DNA of 64,000 nucleotides from Pseudomonas oryzihabitans (lineage in GTDB: Bacteria > Pseudomonadota > Gammaproteobacteria > Pseudomonadales > Pseudomonadaceae), in NCBI RefSeq assembly GCF_014522265.1, contig NZ_CP017024.1, positions 1,206,001-1,270,000 of the forward strand. Reading direction: 5' to 3'. Below, one piece after another: positions 55,370 through 64,000 of this stretch. Position numbers and translations under genes: made by a program. The number at the start of each line of letters is the position of its first letter. Position 1 is the stretch's first letter. The notes beneath the pieces were generated by a model. It made no database searches. It saw only the letters and a program-made list of their open reading frames with translations, and was not told the origin of the DNA.

Positions 55370-56140
55370 ATGCTGCTCGAACTCGACGCTCTCGACACCG
55401 AGAGCCTGCTCCGTCTCACCGAAGAACGCCTGCTGGCGGTGCGGGTGCGCCGCTTCGTGCCGCGCCCGCTGGCCGACGACCTCGGCCAGCAGATCCTCGG
55501 CAACGGCTTCGCCACCTACACCAATGCCCCCAGCATCGGCCGCATCGGCATGGCCTTCTACGAGGCGGAACACCAGCGCGCGCAGATGGACGACTATTTC
55601 GCCAGCGTCGCCAGCAACCTGGAAGAATTGCGCCGGCGCTGCCGCCCCTATCTCAATCCCATCGACCTGGTGCGCTGCACCCTCGACGAGGTCTGGCCCG
55701 CCGGCGCCCGCCTGCAGACCCTCTGGGGTCGCAAGATGTACGTCGGCCTGTCGCGGGTGGTGAAGCCCGGGGTGCGCTTTCTCGCCCACCACGACATCTT
55801 CGCCAAGGACGCGCCGGGCAGCGAGGAAGCCGAAAGCCTGGTCACCCAGCTGGCCTGCAACGTCTACCTGACCATGCCCAGCCGGGGCGGCGAACTGCAG
55901 CTCTGGTCACGCGAGCTGGCGCCGGAGGCCTTCGACGCCCTGCGCGGCGACAGCTACGGCATCGAGCCCGACCGGCTCGGTCCGCCCTGCCTGACCATCC
56001 GCCCGGAACCGGGCGACCTGATTCTCTTCAATTCCCGCCGCATGCACGCCGTGACGCCAGGCAACGACCAGCCACGGCTGTCGCTGTCGTGCTTCGTGGG
56101 CTATCGCGGGGCGGCCGAACCCCTCACGTACTGGAGCTGA
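55370..56140 (+). CDS. 2-oxoglutarate/Fe(II)-dependent oxygenase
   Basis: A 256-residue enzyme with the double-stranded beta-helix Fe(II) site: HxD in HHDIF, distal His in RRMHAV, and the 2OG-binding Arg in RLSLSCF. Probably a hydroxylase acting on a small molecule. Lies 36 bases after AlaX and one base before the exporter, so likely co-expressed. Its product may need export or editing. Confidence 0.85.
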   Translation: MLLELDALDTESLLRLTEERLLAVRVRRFVPRPLADDLGQQILGNGFATYTNAPSIGRIGMAFYEAEHQRAQMDDYFASVASNLEELRRRCRPYLNPIDLVRCTLDEVWPAGARLQTLWGRKMYVGLSRVVKPGVRFLAHHDIFAKDAPGSEEAESLVTQLACNVYLTMPSRGGELQLWSRELAPEAFDALRGDSYGIEPDRLGPPCLTIRPEPGDLILFNSRRMHAVTPGNDQPRLSLSCFVGYRGAAEPLTYWS

Positions 56141-56141
56141 C

Positions 56142-56783
56142 ATGTCCCCCTACCTGAGCGAATTCCTCGCCCTGGCGACCATCCACTTCCTCGCCGTGCT
56201 CGCGCCCGGCCCGGATTTCGCCGTGACCGTGCGGCAGAGCGTGAGATACGGGCGGCTGATCGGCCTGTGCACCGCCCTGGGCATCGGCGCCGGGATCTCG
56301 GTCCACGTGCTCTACACCCTGCTCGGCATCGGCGCCCTGATGCACGCCACGCCCTGGCTGCTGGGGGTCGCCAAGGTCGTCGGCGGCGCCTACATCCTCT
56401 GGCTGGGCTTCAACCTGATCCGCAGCAAGCCCACCGCCGCGCCGCTGGACGACAGCCAGTGGCAGCAGGCCGACCTGCAGCGGCAGTCGCCCGGCAAGGC
56501 CTTCCTCACCGGCTTCCTGACCAACGCCACCAACCCCAAGGCCACCCTGTTCTTCCTGGCCATCTTCACCACCGTGGTCAGCGGCAGTACGCCGCTGACC
56601 GTCCAGGGCCTCTATGGCCTGTGGATGTGCGCGGTCAACGCCGGCTGGTTCGCCCTGGTCAGCCTGCTGTTTTCCAGTCCGCGCGTTCGCCAGACCTTTC
56701 TGCGCCTGGGCCACTGGTTCGAGCGAACCATGGGCCTGGTGCTGGTTTTCTTCGCCGGTCGACTGCTGTTGTCGGCGCTTTGA
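56142..56783 (+). CDS. LysE/RhtB-family amino-acid exporter
   Basis: A 213-residue, six-helix exporter. Family features: FLAVLAPGPDFAVTVRQSVRYGRLIG, KVVGGAYILWLGFNLIR, FLTGFLTNATNPKATLFFLAIF. Starts one base after the oxygenase stop. It likely exports amino acids or hydroxylated analogues. Confidence 0.92.
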   Translation: MSPYLSEFLALATIHFLAVLAPGPDFAVTVRQSVRYGRLIGLCTALGIGAGISVHVLYTLLGIGALMHATPWLLGVAKVVGGAYILWLGFNLIRSKPTAAPLDDSQWQQADLQRQSPGKAFLTGFLTNATNPKATLFFLAIFTTVVSGSTPLTVQGLYGLWMCAVNAGWFALVSLLFSSPRVRQTFLRLGHWFERTMGLVLVFFAGRLLLSAL

Positions 56784-56812
56784 CGTCAGTCCATTCGTAT
56801 TGGAGGTCCTCC

Positions 56813-57142
56813 ATGCCCTACGTCCACCGCGCTCCCGCTGGTATTCCCACGGAAAAGTTCGTCGTCCGCCTGCCCGACGGGATGCGTGAACGCATCGCCG
56901 CCGTGGCCCGCTCCCATCGGCACAGCATGAACACCGAGATCGTCGCCTGGCTGGAGCGTAGCCTGGTACAGGACGGGGTGCTGGAGCAGCCGCAGGTCGA
57001 AGCGGACGACGAGCTGCTCAATGCCAGCGAGCAACTGCTGCTGCAGCGCTTTCGCCAGCTCAACGAGCGTCAGCAGAATGCGCTGATCTCGGTGCTGGAG
57101 CTGGAGTTGCCCGTTCCCGTGCACAGCCGCGAAACCGCCTGA
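56813..57142 (+). CDS. Arc-type ribbon-helix-helix regulator
   Basis: A 109-residue protein whose N-terminal half is an Arc repressor fold: strand KFVVRLPDG, then helices (MRERIAAVARSHRHSMNTEIV). The C-terminal half is a helical tail (SEQLLLQRFRQLNERQQNAL). Small DNA-binding regulator of unknown target. The ATG at 56813 follows a strong TGGAGG site. Confidence 0.85.
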   Translation: MPYVHRAPAGIPTEKFVVRLPDGMRERIAAVARSHRHSMNTEIVAWLERSLVQDGVLEQPQVEADDELLNASEQLLLQRFRQLNERQQNALISVLELELPVPVHSRETA

Positions 57143-57278
57143 GTCCGGCCGGCACCGCCGCGGACGGAACCGGCCGTCGGCAGCAGGGCCGCCCACCAGG
57201 CGGCCCTGACGTGCGGCTTTCAAGTATCGATCGGGACGGCCGATGAAGGGGGTCTTCGTTCTCTCTTCCGGAATTCCC

Positions 57279-59204
57279 ATGTCTGTATCCAAAGCCTCCT
57301 GGCTGAGCAATCTCGGCATTTCCAAGAAGCTGGCGCTGGGCTTCGGTGCCCTGCTGGTCATGGTGACGGTGGTGGCGCTGTTCGGTTACCTCACCGCCAA
57401 CACCCTGCTCGACCGCATCACCAAGACGCGCTACAGCGGTCAGCTCAAGGCCGACGTGCTCAACGTCAGGATCGACGAAAAGGCCTACCTGCTCGATCCC
57501 AGCGCGGCCAGTGCCACCCGGCAACAGGCCACTCTGGCCAGGGTGACGGAAGACATCGGGCAGGGCCTCACCCTGCTGACCAACCCGGCCAACGTCGCCA
57601 TCCTGGGCAGCATCCAGCAGGAGATGAAGACCTACCAGGAGCGCTTCGCTGCCCTGCAGCAGGCCAACCAGACCAGCGCCGAGGCGCAGAAGGAACTGAC
57701 CCGGGTCTCCGACACCGTTACCGAGACCCTCGACCAGCTGTTCGAACTGGTCTTTGCTCCAGGTGGCAGCTACAGCACCGCCGACCTCAAGGCCCTGGCC
57801 GAGATGAAGGCGCAGATGGTCGGTGTGCGCCTGGCCATCCGTCGCTTCCTCGGCACTCCCGATGACAGCAAATCCCAGGCGACCCTCAAGGTCATTGACG
57901 AGTTGCTCAAGACCCTGGCCAGCGCCCAGAAGCAGATCGATGGCGATACCGCCGCACGCCTCTACAGCGCCACCCAGGACGTGACCCGCTATCGCGCCTT
58001 TTTCGAATCCATCGTCGCCCAGAATCGCCAGGCCCAGGCCGCCGTTGCCAGTCTGCAGGAGCAGGGCAACAAGCTGGTGCAGTTGCTGGATCAGCTGGGC
58101 GAAGGCCAGCTGAAGTCCGCCGCGGCCGAGCGCCAGGCCGCCCTGCTCAAGCTGCTGCTGAGCAGCCTGATCGCCCTGCTGATCGGCATCGCCGCCGCCT
58201 GGCTGATCACCCGCCAGATCACCCAGCCGCTGGCGACCGCCATGGCCATGCTCAAGCGCGTCGCCGCCGGCGATCTCACCCAGCGCAGCGAGGTGAGCCG
58301 CCGCGACGAGCTGGGCGAACTGCAACGCACCACCCAGGCCATGGCCGATGACCTGCGTCAGTTGGTCGGTGGCATCGCCAGTGGCGTGGGGCAACTCAGC
58401 AGCGCGGCCGACGAACTCTCGGCCTTTGGCGTCCAGACCAGCCGCGGCGCCACCCAGCAGCGCGACGAGATGCATCAGGTGGCCACCGCCATGAACGAGA
58501 TGGCGGCCACGGTGCACAATGTCGCGCAAAACACCGCCAACGCCTCCAGCGCCGCGCAGAACGCCGACGGCATGGCCCGCGAAGGCAGTCGCACGGTCAA
58601 GCGCGCGGCCCAGGAAATCACCCTGGCCGCCGAGGAGGTGCAGGGTCTGGGCGATGCCATGGAGCGCCTGGACGCCGCCAGCGGTCGCATCGGCAGCGTC
58701 ATCGACGTGATCAAGGCGATCGCCGAGCAGACCAACCTGCTGGCGCTCAACGCCGCCATCGAAGCCGCCCGCGCCGGCGAACAGGGCCGCGGCTTCGCCG
58801 TGGTGGCCGACGAGGTCCGCTCCCTGGCGCAACGGACCCAGGAGTCCACCCAGGAAATCGGCGAACTCATCGCCACCCTGCAACAGGGCACCACCGAAGC
58901 CAGTGCGCGGATGCAGGCCAGCCGCGACCGCACCCTGGGCACCGTGACCCTGGCCCAGGACGCCGAACGCGCCCTGGAGGTCATCTACCAGGCGGTGGCG
59001 GAGATCCAGAATCTCAATCAGCAGATCGCCACCGCGGTGGAAGAGCAGAGCCTGGTCGCCGAGGAGATCAACGGCAACGTGGTCAAGGTCAGCGGCCTGG
59101 CCGAGGAATCGGCCACTGCCAACGCCCACGCCGCGGCCTCGGTCAACGAACTGGCCCGCCTGGGCGGCGATCTGCAGCAGATGGTCGCGCGCTTCCGCGT
59201 CTGA
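57279..59204 (+). CDS. Methyl-accepting chemotaxis protein with HBM-like helical sensor
   Basis: A 641-residue transmembrane receptor. TM1 ([22 protein letters not shown]), a long mostly helical periplasmic region (~45-295, as in the helical bimodular domain), TM2 ([19 protein letters not shown]), HAMP and a full MCP domain with tip [26 protein letters not shown] receptors often sense TCA intermediates or polyamines. ATG 57243 is also in frame, but 57279 gives a normal short N-terminus. Confidence 0.88.
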   Translation: MSVSKASWLSNLGISKKLALGFGALLVMVTVVALFGYLTANTLLDRITKTRYSGQLKADVLNVRIDEKAYLLDPSAASATRQQATLARVTEDIGQGLTLLTNPANVAILGSIQQEMKTYQERFAALQQANQTSAEAQKELTRVSDTVTETLDQLFELVFAPGGSYSTADLKALAEMKAQMVGVRLAIRRFLGTPDDSKSQATLKVIDELLKTLASAQKQIDGDTAARLYSATQDVTRYRAFFESIVAQNRQAQAAVASLQEQGNKLVQLLDQLGEGQLKSAAAERQAALLKLLLSSLIALLIGIAAAWLITRQITQPLATAMAMLKRVAAGDLTQRSEVSRRDELGELQRTTQAMADDLRQLVGGIASGVGQLSSAADELSAFGVQTSRGATQQRDEMHQVATAMNEMAATVHNVAQNTANASSAAQNADGMAREGSRTVKRAAQEITLAAEEVQGLGDAMERLDAASGRIGSVIDVIKAIAEQTNLLALNAAIEAARAGEQGRGFAVVADEVRSLAQRTQESTQEIGELIATLQQGTTEASARMQASRDRTLGTVTLAQDAERALEVIYQAVAEIQNLNQQIATAVEEQSLVAEEINGNVVKVSGLAEESATANAHAAASVNELARLGGDLQQMVARFRV

Positions 59205-59243
59205 CCCGGGCCGCGCCGGCGCCAGGCACGGGCGCCGGCGGTC

Positions 59244-59828
59244 TCAGGCTTTCGGCGTCAGCATCTGCCCCTGGATGCCGTCGCCGATCACCAGGAAGTG
59301 ACCGCCGGCGACATGGTGCAGGGTGCGCAGGCTGTCCTGGCCACGAAAATCCCAGCGTCCCTCGCGAAACACCCGGGTATCGGCCCGGGCGGCGAGCACC
59401 TCACCGAGAAACAGGTCGTAGCCTTGCTGGTTGTGCACCTCGGGCAGCACACGGCATTCCAGCCAGGCCACGCAGCCGGCGATCAGCGGCGCGCTGACCT
59501 GTTCGCCCGCCAGCGTCTCGATGCCGTAGGCGGCGAACTTGTCCAGCGCGCGACCGCTGGTATTGCCTACCGTCTGCACCAGATCCACCTGGGCGGCGCA
59601 GGGCACGCTGAGCACGAAGCTGCCCTCGGCTTCCAGCAATTCGCGGGTCCAGGTCTGCTTGTCGAGCACCACCGCCACCTTGCCCGGCTCGAAATCCACC
59701 GCCATGGCCCAGGCCGCGGCCATGACGTTGCGCCGGCCCGCGTGGGCGGCGCTGACCAGCACCGTGGGACCGTGGTTGAGCAGGCGATAGGCCTTGGCCA
59801 GGGGGACGGCGGCAAGGGTCGAATTCAT
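59244..59828 (-). CDS. Flavin reductase family protein
   Basis: A 194-residue FMN-binding split-barrel protein: GPTVLVSAAHAGRRNVMAAAW, FVLSVPCAAQVDLVQTVGNTSGR, and GGHFLVIGDGIQGQML. These reduce FMN or FAD, or bind FMN. Cytosolic. The ATG at 59828 starts the domain; the longer frame to 59924 lacks support. Confidence 0.87.
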   Translation of the reverse strand: MNSTLAAVPLAKAYRLLNHGPTVLVSAAHAGRRNVMAAAWAMAVDFEPGKVAVVLDKQTWTRELLEAEGSFVLSVPCAAQVDLVQTVGNTSGRALDKFAAYGIETLAGEQVSAPLIAGCVAWLECRVLPEVHNQQGYDLFLGEVLAARADTRVFREGRWDFRGQDSLRTLHHVAGGHFLVIGDGIQGQMLTPKA

Positions 59829-60001
59829 GGCTGGACTCCCGCGGTTAAAGCCCCAGGGTAACGCAGCCCTTGCCGTTCGGCGCCGCGCGGGAAAAAAATT
59901 GCCGCTTTGCGCCGCGCTCGCCAAACGCCGGGGGACATCAGGGGTCTATCGCCCACTCCCGGTATGGGACCGACAAGAAACCTGCGTTAAGGATGACCTC
60001 T

Positions 60002-60694
60002 ATGCCCACTCGCCTGGCTCTCTCCGCCCTGCTGTTCTGCGCCTGCTGTCTCGGCCTGCCGCTGGCCCAAGCACAGACCGCCAGCCCCTCGCACGAGACT
60101 TCCGCCACCCAGCCACTCCTCTCCAGCTCCATCAACGACTTCAGCAACGAAGACTGGGATCGTGGCGTCCTGCGCCGGGTGGCCGGCGTGACCATTCCGG
60201 CGACCCCGGCCAACGTCGAGGGCTTCATCAGCGGGCGGCAGGTCCAGCTGGGCGATGGCGAGTGGCGTGCCATCACCGAGGTCCAGCGAGTCGGCGACAA
60301 CCTGGCCGTGTTCGTCGAGGGCCAGCCGCTGGATGCCGAGGCCGTGGGTTATCCCCGGCGCCTGGCGGTGGACGACGCCCCCGGTACCGGGCGCCATCTG
60401 CAGCGCCTGCCGGGGCGCTTCAACACCCCGATCAACGACTTCACCAACCAGGACTGGCTCAAGGGCATCTATCGCAAGGCCGCCGGCATTTCCATCCCGG
60501 TCACCGAGCGCAATCGCGAGGAATTCAAGCCGGGCGCCATCGTCCGTCTGGCCGACGGCCAGGACTATGCCGTCACCCACGTCAGCGAATTCGGCCGCAG
60601 CATGGGCGTGTTCCTCGACAGCCCGGTACTGCCCGGCGAGAAGTACGGCTATCCGCGCCAGCTGACCTTCGTCGCGCCACCGCCCAAGCCCTAA
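60002..60694 (+). CDS. Exported protein with two tandem repeat modules
   Basis: A 230-residue protein with a signal peptide (LSALLFCACCLGLPLAQAQ). Two ~80-residue repeats follow: the first starts SSINDFSNEDWDRGVLRR and ends AVGYPRRL, the second starts TPINDFTNQDWLKGIYRK and ends KYGYPRQL. Each has a buried-looking core (VQLGDGEWRAITEVQ; VRLADGQDYAVTHVS) ending in a surface GYP. I recall the module beside glycoside hydrolases in Pseudomonas, and one lies at 63322, so a carbohydrate-binding role is possible. ATG 60002 has AAGGA upstream. Confidence 0.7.
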   Translation: MPTRLALSALLFCACCLGLPLAQAQTASPSHETSATQPLLSSSINDFSNEDWDRGVLRRVAGVTIPATPANVEGFISGRQVQLGDGEWRAITEVQRVGDNLAVFVEGQPLDAEAVGYPRRLAVDDAPGTGRHLQRLPGRFNTPINDFTNQDWLKGIYRKAAGISIPVTERNREEFKPGAIVRLADGQDYAVTHVSEFGRSMGVFLDSPVLPGEKYGYPRQLTFVAPPPKP

Positions 60695-60696
60695 GG

Positions 60697-60847
60697 GCCT
60701 GTTCAAAGTCTCGCGAGCTAGAGCCAAACAAGGCCTAGGCGGCCCCACGAAAAGGCCTGAGGAAGCGGAGTTTATATAGTGTAAATGACCATTCCGAAGG
60801 CCTTTGCAACGCAGGTTGGCCGACGCGCAGCAGACTTTGAATCAGGC
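60697..60847. repeat. MITE-like palindromic element
   Basis: About 150 bases bounded by inverted repeats GCCTGTTCAAAGTCT (60697-60711) and AGACTTTGAATCAGGC (60832-60847). An inner pair AAAGGCCT/AGGCCTTT (60751-60758, 60798-60805) and flanking imperfect complementarity fold most of it into one long hairpin. It lies between two genes and contains no ORF. It is like the mini-elements common in Pseudomonas, which are moved by transposases of larger relatives. Confidence 0.7.
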
Positions 60848-60907
60848 TCTGACCGCGGGGACTGGCGCTGGTAGAATTCTTGCCCAGCGTCGTCACCCCG
60901 GTCCGCC

Positions 60908-62920
60908 ATGTCCAAGCTCAATCCCCGCCAGGCCGAAGCCGTGGCCTACATCAGCGGTCCCCTGCTGGTGCTGGCCGGTGCCGGCTCCGGCAAGACCAGC
61001 GTCATCACCCGCAAGATCGCCTACCTGGTGCAGCAGTGTGGCGTCCGCGCCCAGTACATCTGCGCCGTGACCTTCACCAACAAGGCGGCGCGCGAGATGA
61101 AGGCGCGGGTGGCCAGCCTGCTGAAAGCCGGCGAAGGCCGCGGCCTGACCGTCTCGACCTTCCACAACCTCGGGCTGAACATCATCCGCCGCGAGTACGT
61201 GCACCTGGGCTACAAGCCGGGCTTCTCGATCTTCGACGAGGGCGACATCAAGGCGCTGCTCACCGACATCATGCAGAAGGAATACCAGGGCGACGACGGC
61301 CTGGACGAGATCAAGAACTACATTGGCAACTGGAAGAACGACCTCATCCTGCCGGAAGAGGCCCTGGAAAAGGCGCGCACGCCCAAGGAGCAGACCGCCG
61401 CGGTGGTCTACCTGCACTACCAGCGCACCCTCAAGGCCTACAACGCGGTCGACTTCGACGACCTCATCCTGATGCCGGTCAAGTTGTTCCAGGAGCATCC
61501 CGAGGTGCTGGAGCGCTGGCGCAACCGCATCCGCTACATGCTGGTGGACGAATACCAGGACACCAACACCAGCCAGTACCTGCTGGTGAAGATGCTGGTG
61601 CAGGAGCGCGCCCAGTTCACCGTGGTGGGCGACGACGACCAGTCGATCTACGCCTGGCGCGGCGCGCGACCGGAAAACCTGATGCAGCTCAAGGACGACT
61701 TCCCCTCGCTCAAGGTGGTGATGCTGGAGCAGAACTACCGCTCCACCAGTCGCATCCTCAGGTGCGCCAACGTGCTCATCGCCAACAACCCCCACGTGTT
61801 CGAGAAGCAGCTGTGGAGCGAGATGGGCCACGGCGATCCGATCCGGGTATTGCGCTGCAAGAACGAGGATGGCGAGGCCGAACGCATCGCCCTGGAAATC
61901 CTCACGCTGCACCTCAAGACCCAGCGGCCCTACGCGGACTTCGCCATCCTCTATCGCGGCAACCACCAGGCCAAGCTGATGGAGCTCAAGCTCCAGCACC
62001 ACCAGATTCCCTACCGGCTCTCCGGCGGCACCAGCTTCTTCGCCCGCCAGGAGGTCAAGGACGTGATGTCCTACCTGCGCCTGCTGGTGAATCCGGACGA
62101 CGACAACGCCTTCCTGCGGGTCATCAACGTGCCGCGCCGGGAGATCGGCTCCACCACCCTGGAAAAGCTCGGCAACTATGCCGGCAGCCGGGATCGCTCG
62201 ATGTACGCCGCCGCCGACGAGATCGGCCTGGGCGAGCACCTGGACGCCCGCTTCACCGAGCGCCTGGGGCGCTTCAAGCGCTGGATGGACGGGGTCCGCC
62301 AGAATTGCGCGGGCGAGGATCCCATCGGCGCCCTGCGTAGCATGGTGATGGACATCGACTACGAGAACTGGATCCGCCAGAACGCCAGCTCCGACAAGGT
62401 CGCCGACTTCCGCATGGGCAACGTCTGGTTCCTCCTGGATGCCTTGAAGAACATCCTGGAAAAGGACGAGGACGGCCAGATGACCATCGAGGACGCCATC
62501 GCCAAGCTGGTCCTGCGCGACATGCTCGAACGCCAGCAGGAAGAAGAGGAAGGCGCCGACGGGGTGCAGATGATGACCCTGCACGCCTCCAAGGGCCTGG
62601 AATTCCCCTATGTGTTCATCATGGGCATGGAAGAGGAAATCCTGCCGCACCGCTCCAGCATCGAGGCCGACACCATCGAGGAGGAACGCCGCCTGGCCTA
62701 CGTGGGCATCACCCGCGCGCGCCAGACGCTGGCCTTCACCTACGCCACCCGGCGCAAGCAGTATGGCGAGCTGATCGACTGCACCCCCAGTCGCTTCCTC
62801 GACGAACTGCCACCCGAGGACCTGCAGTGGGAAGGCCTGGAAGAAGCGCCCCAGGAACAGAAGGCCGCCCGCGGCAACGACGCCCTGGCGGCGATGCGGG
62901 CGATGCTGAAGAAGGGCTGA
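60908..62920 (+). CDS. rep: Rep, ATP-dependent DNA helicase
   Basis: A 670-residue UvrD/Rep-family 3'-5' helicase that helps replication forks pass obstacles. Motifs: Walker A GAGSGKTS, motif Ia TFTNKAAREM, motif II DEYQDTN, motif III GDDDQSIYAWRGA, motif IV YRSTSRIL, motif V MTLHASKGLEF, motif VI YVGITRARQTL. Length and the VDEYQDTNTSQY run favour Rep over UvrD. Starts 60 bases after the palindromic element. Confidence 0.96.
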   Translation: MSKLNPRQAEAVAYISGPLLVLAGAGSGKTSVITRKIAYLVQQCGVRAQYICAVTFTNKAAREMKARVASLLKAGEGRGLTVSTFHNLGLNIIRREYVHLGYKPGFSIFDEGDIKALLTDIMQKEYQGDDGLDEIKNYIGNWKNDLILPEEALEKARTPKEQTAAVVYLHYQRTLKAYNAVDFDDLILMPVKLFQEHPEVLERWRNRIRYMLVDEYQDTNTSQYLLVKMLVQERAQFTVVGDDDQSIYAWRGARPENLMQLKDDFPSLKVVMLEQNYRSTSRILRCANVLIANNPHVFEKQLWSEMGHGDPIRVLRCKNEDGEAERIALEILTLHLKTQRPYADFAILYRGNHQAKLMELKLQHHQIPYRLSGGTSFFARQEVKDVMSYLRLLVNPDDDNAFLRVINVPRREIGSTTLEKLGNYAGSRDRSMYAAADEIGLGEHLDARFTERLGRFKRWMDGVRQNCAGEDPIGALRSMVMDIDYENWIRQNASSDKVADFRMGNVWFLLDALKNILEKDEDGQMTIEDAIAKLVLRDMLERQQEEEEGADGVQMMTLHASKGLEFPYVFIMGMEEEILPHRSSIEADTIEEERRLAYVGITRARQTLAFTYATRRKQYGELIDCTPSRFLDELPPEDLQWEGLEEAPQEQKAARGNDALAAMRAMLKKG

Positions 62921-62939
62921 GGATCTCTGCCGGCGCTTA

Positions 62940-63218
62940 CCCTCACCCCAACCCTCTCCCTGAGGGAGAGGGGGCATCCGAAGTCATCCCGGGATTCGCC
63001 CCACGCCGAGCAATCCCCTCTCCCCCAGGGAGAGGGTTAGGGTGAGGGCCCGCCCCACGCCAAGCTGACACCCTCACCCCAGCCCTCTCCCGGAGGGAGA
63101 GGGAGCACGCGCATGCTGCATCAAGCTTCGGCACACTCCCTCAGGCCCAGGCGCTACACCAACTGCTCCCAGCACTGGAGCAATCCCCTCTCCCTCAGGG
63201 AGAGGGTTAGGGTGAGGG
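62940..63218. repeat. Cluster of four REP-like palindromes
   Basis: Copies at 62940-62974 (+), 63015-63048 (-), 63071-63103 (+) and 63185-63218 (-), each built from CCCTCACCCCARCCCTCTCC plus palindromic CTGAGGGAGAGGG. They lie in alternating orientation with the flanking CCACGCC motif, i.e. two inverted pairs (BIME-like). A fifth copy is at 33051. They follow rep and may end its transcript or protect its 3' end. The 401 bases from 62921 to 63321 hold no gene. Confidence 0.85.
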
Positions 63219-63267
63219 CCGCACCACGCCGGACTGACACCCCCTCCTTTCCTACCCCCAAAACGAC

Positions 63268-63302
63268 ACCGCCCCCGCTACCGGTCAGGCAGCGGGGGCG
63301 GT
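63268..63302 (-). terminator. Hairpin after the glycoside hydrolase
   Basis: ACCGCCCCCGCT / AGCGGGGGCGGT with an 11-base loop, 19 bases past the stop. On the minus strand the 3' arm is followed by GTCGTTTT, a weak U-tract. Confidence 0.6.
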
Positions 63303-63321
63303 GGTCTGGCCGCGCCGGGTC

Positions 63322-64000
63322 TTACTTGGCGAAGCTGGTCACCATGTCGAAGATCGGCTTGGGACGCTTGAGGTCATACATCATTCCGAAGTGGCGCTCG
63401 TGGACCACCGAGAGGGTCGGCTCGTCGAGCAGTTCGTAGACGTTGATCTCGGCCACCACGTCCCTGTAGCTGGTGTTGAGCACCGTGAGCATCTGCTTGA
63501 CGCTGTCGTAGCAGGCCCGATCGCCGTCACGGCCGCCGTCGGTGTTGCCCTGGTAGACGTTGCCGCAGTTCATCTCGTTGAAGAACACCTTGGTCTTGTA
63601 CTTGTTGGCCATGGCGCGTATCTGGCCCAGGTACATGTCCATCCAGTAGCCCTTGTCGTCGACGTAGGGGTAGTAGTGGAAGCTGATGTAGTCGAAGTTG
63701 AAGCCCGATGCCTTGGCCTGGTCGAGGAACCACATGGCCCCATTGCGATCACCCGGGCAACGCGAGGTGGTGGTGCGATCATCCGAGTTGCACGCCATCA
63801 CGTTGATGGTGGTCTTGAGGTTGGCGCCCAGCTCGTCCGAGGCCTGCTTGATGCCGCGATAGATGCCGACCAGGGTGTTGATGCGATCCTGCGCACCCGC
63901 CTTGGCGTAGTCCTGCTCGTTGCCGATCTCCCAGATCTTGATGTCGTTGGCGTAGCGCTTGGCCAGGGTATAGGCCTGCGCCTGGGTCAGCTTGTGGGTG
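63322..64000 (-). CDS. Glycoside hydrolase, C-terminal ~226 residues (PslG/GH39-like, cut by window edge)
   Basis: The 3' end of a clan GH-A glycosidase. The acid/base Glu is in IWEIGNEQDY and the nucleophile in VFFNEMNCGN; NVMACNSDD and INVYELLDEP also fit a beta/alpha barrel. This resembles PslG (GH39), which acts on the Psl exopolysaccharide, or a cellulase-like GH. Start lies past base 64000. A secreted repeat protein (60002) lies nearby and may belong to the same polysaccharide function. Confidence 0.75.
   Translation of the reverse strand, partial: THKLTQAQAYTLAKRYANDIKIWEIGNEQDYAKAGAQDRINTLVGIYRGIKQASDELGANLKTTINVMACNSDDRTTTSRCPGDRNGAMWFLDQAKASGFNFDYISFHYYPYVDDKGYWMDMYLGQIRAMANKYKTKVFFNEMNCGNVYQGNTDGGRDGDRACYDSVKQMLTVLNTSYRDVVAEINVYELLDEPTLSVVHERHFGMMYDLKRPKPIFDMVTSFAK

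Noticed and set aside
57060-59129. 689-codon minus-strand ORF opposite the HBM chemoreceptor
   Set aside because: Shadow of the MCP; no start signal or domain.
60893-62977. 694-codon minus-strand ORF opposite rep
   Set aside because: Shadow; all seven helicase motifs are on the plus strand.
62940-63218. CRISPR array
   Set aside because: Repeats alternate in orientation and their spacing is irregular, so they are REP-like palindromes, and no cas genes are present.

Overview
The window looks like chromosomal DNA of a Pseudomonas, probably of the P. oryzihabitans/P. psychrotolerans type. It is uniformly GC-rich. It carries Pseudomonas-typical genes (sutA, a DUF3509-like protein, DUF2164 between hisH and hisA) and the conserved order sutA-yjbQ-amtB-glnK-ubiK-comM that I recall from P. 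aeruginosa. It also has a xylose locus, a trait of P. oryzihabitans. The species guess is inference. I see no prophage, transposase, CRISPR array or rRNA operon.

Layout. 1-1825 (minus): hisB-hisH-DUF2164-hisA, hisA cut by the window edge. 1973-3636: a frameshifted OFA-family MFS transporter. 3932-7644: asmA-mutY-yggX with ATGA overlaps, then tRNA-Phe. 7829-9439: a cupin, two coupled small membrane proteins, a Tyr/Pro-rich exported protein and a possible 30-aa ORF. 9497-14467: the sutA to comM block, with sigma-54/NtrC-like signals upstream of glnK. 14464-14655: a 62-63 residue coiled-coil protein under a near-perfect LexA box. 14783-22411: a chemoreceptor, a frameshifted LysR gene, a MATE pump, and a response regulator convergent with a hybrid kinase/DUF1275 pair. 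22539-32427: mostly transporters and regulators (EamA, AzlCD with an AraC regulator, an Na+/H+ antiporter-type carrier), plus an orphan ParA, a bacterial oil-body-type protein and a PAS-PAS receptor with a short signalling tip.

33159-39786 is the xylose locus: xylA-xylFGH on minus and xylR divergent, with no xylB. 39768-43013: Dps, a three-gene envelope/stress operon resembling yqjD-E-K logic, and a 50-aa hydrophilic protein. 43083-50181: aldo/keto reductase, LysR, OPT transporter, citrate-type MFS, a phosphorylcholine phosphatase-like HAD protein and a GcvR-like ACT protein. 50262-51419 is an orphan AAA ATPase with lower GC and AT-rich repeats upstream, the most accessory-looking gene. 52017-56783: sugar porter, LysR, and a cassette of tRNA-Ala editing protein, 2OG-Fe(II) oxygenase and LysE exporter. 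56813-62920: Arc-type regulator, HBM-like chemoreceptor, flavin reductase, a secreted two-repeat protein, a MITE-like palindromic element and rep. The end holds four REP-like palindromes and the 3' part of a glycoside hydrolase.

One pattern crosses the whole window. At least four, probably five, genes each need one extra base in a short G/C run to read correctly, and every shift is in the same direction (one base missing). That points to homopolymer undercalling in the sequence rather than five independent gene losses, so frame-sensitive calls should be read with this in mind.
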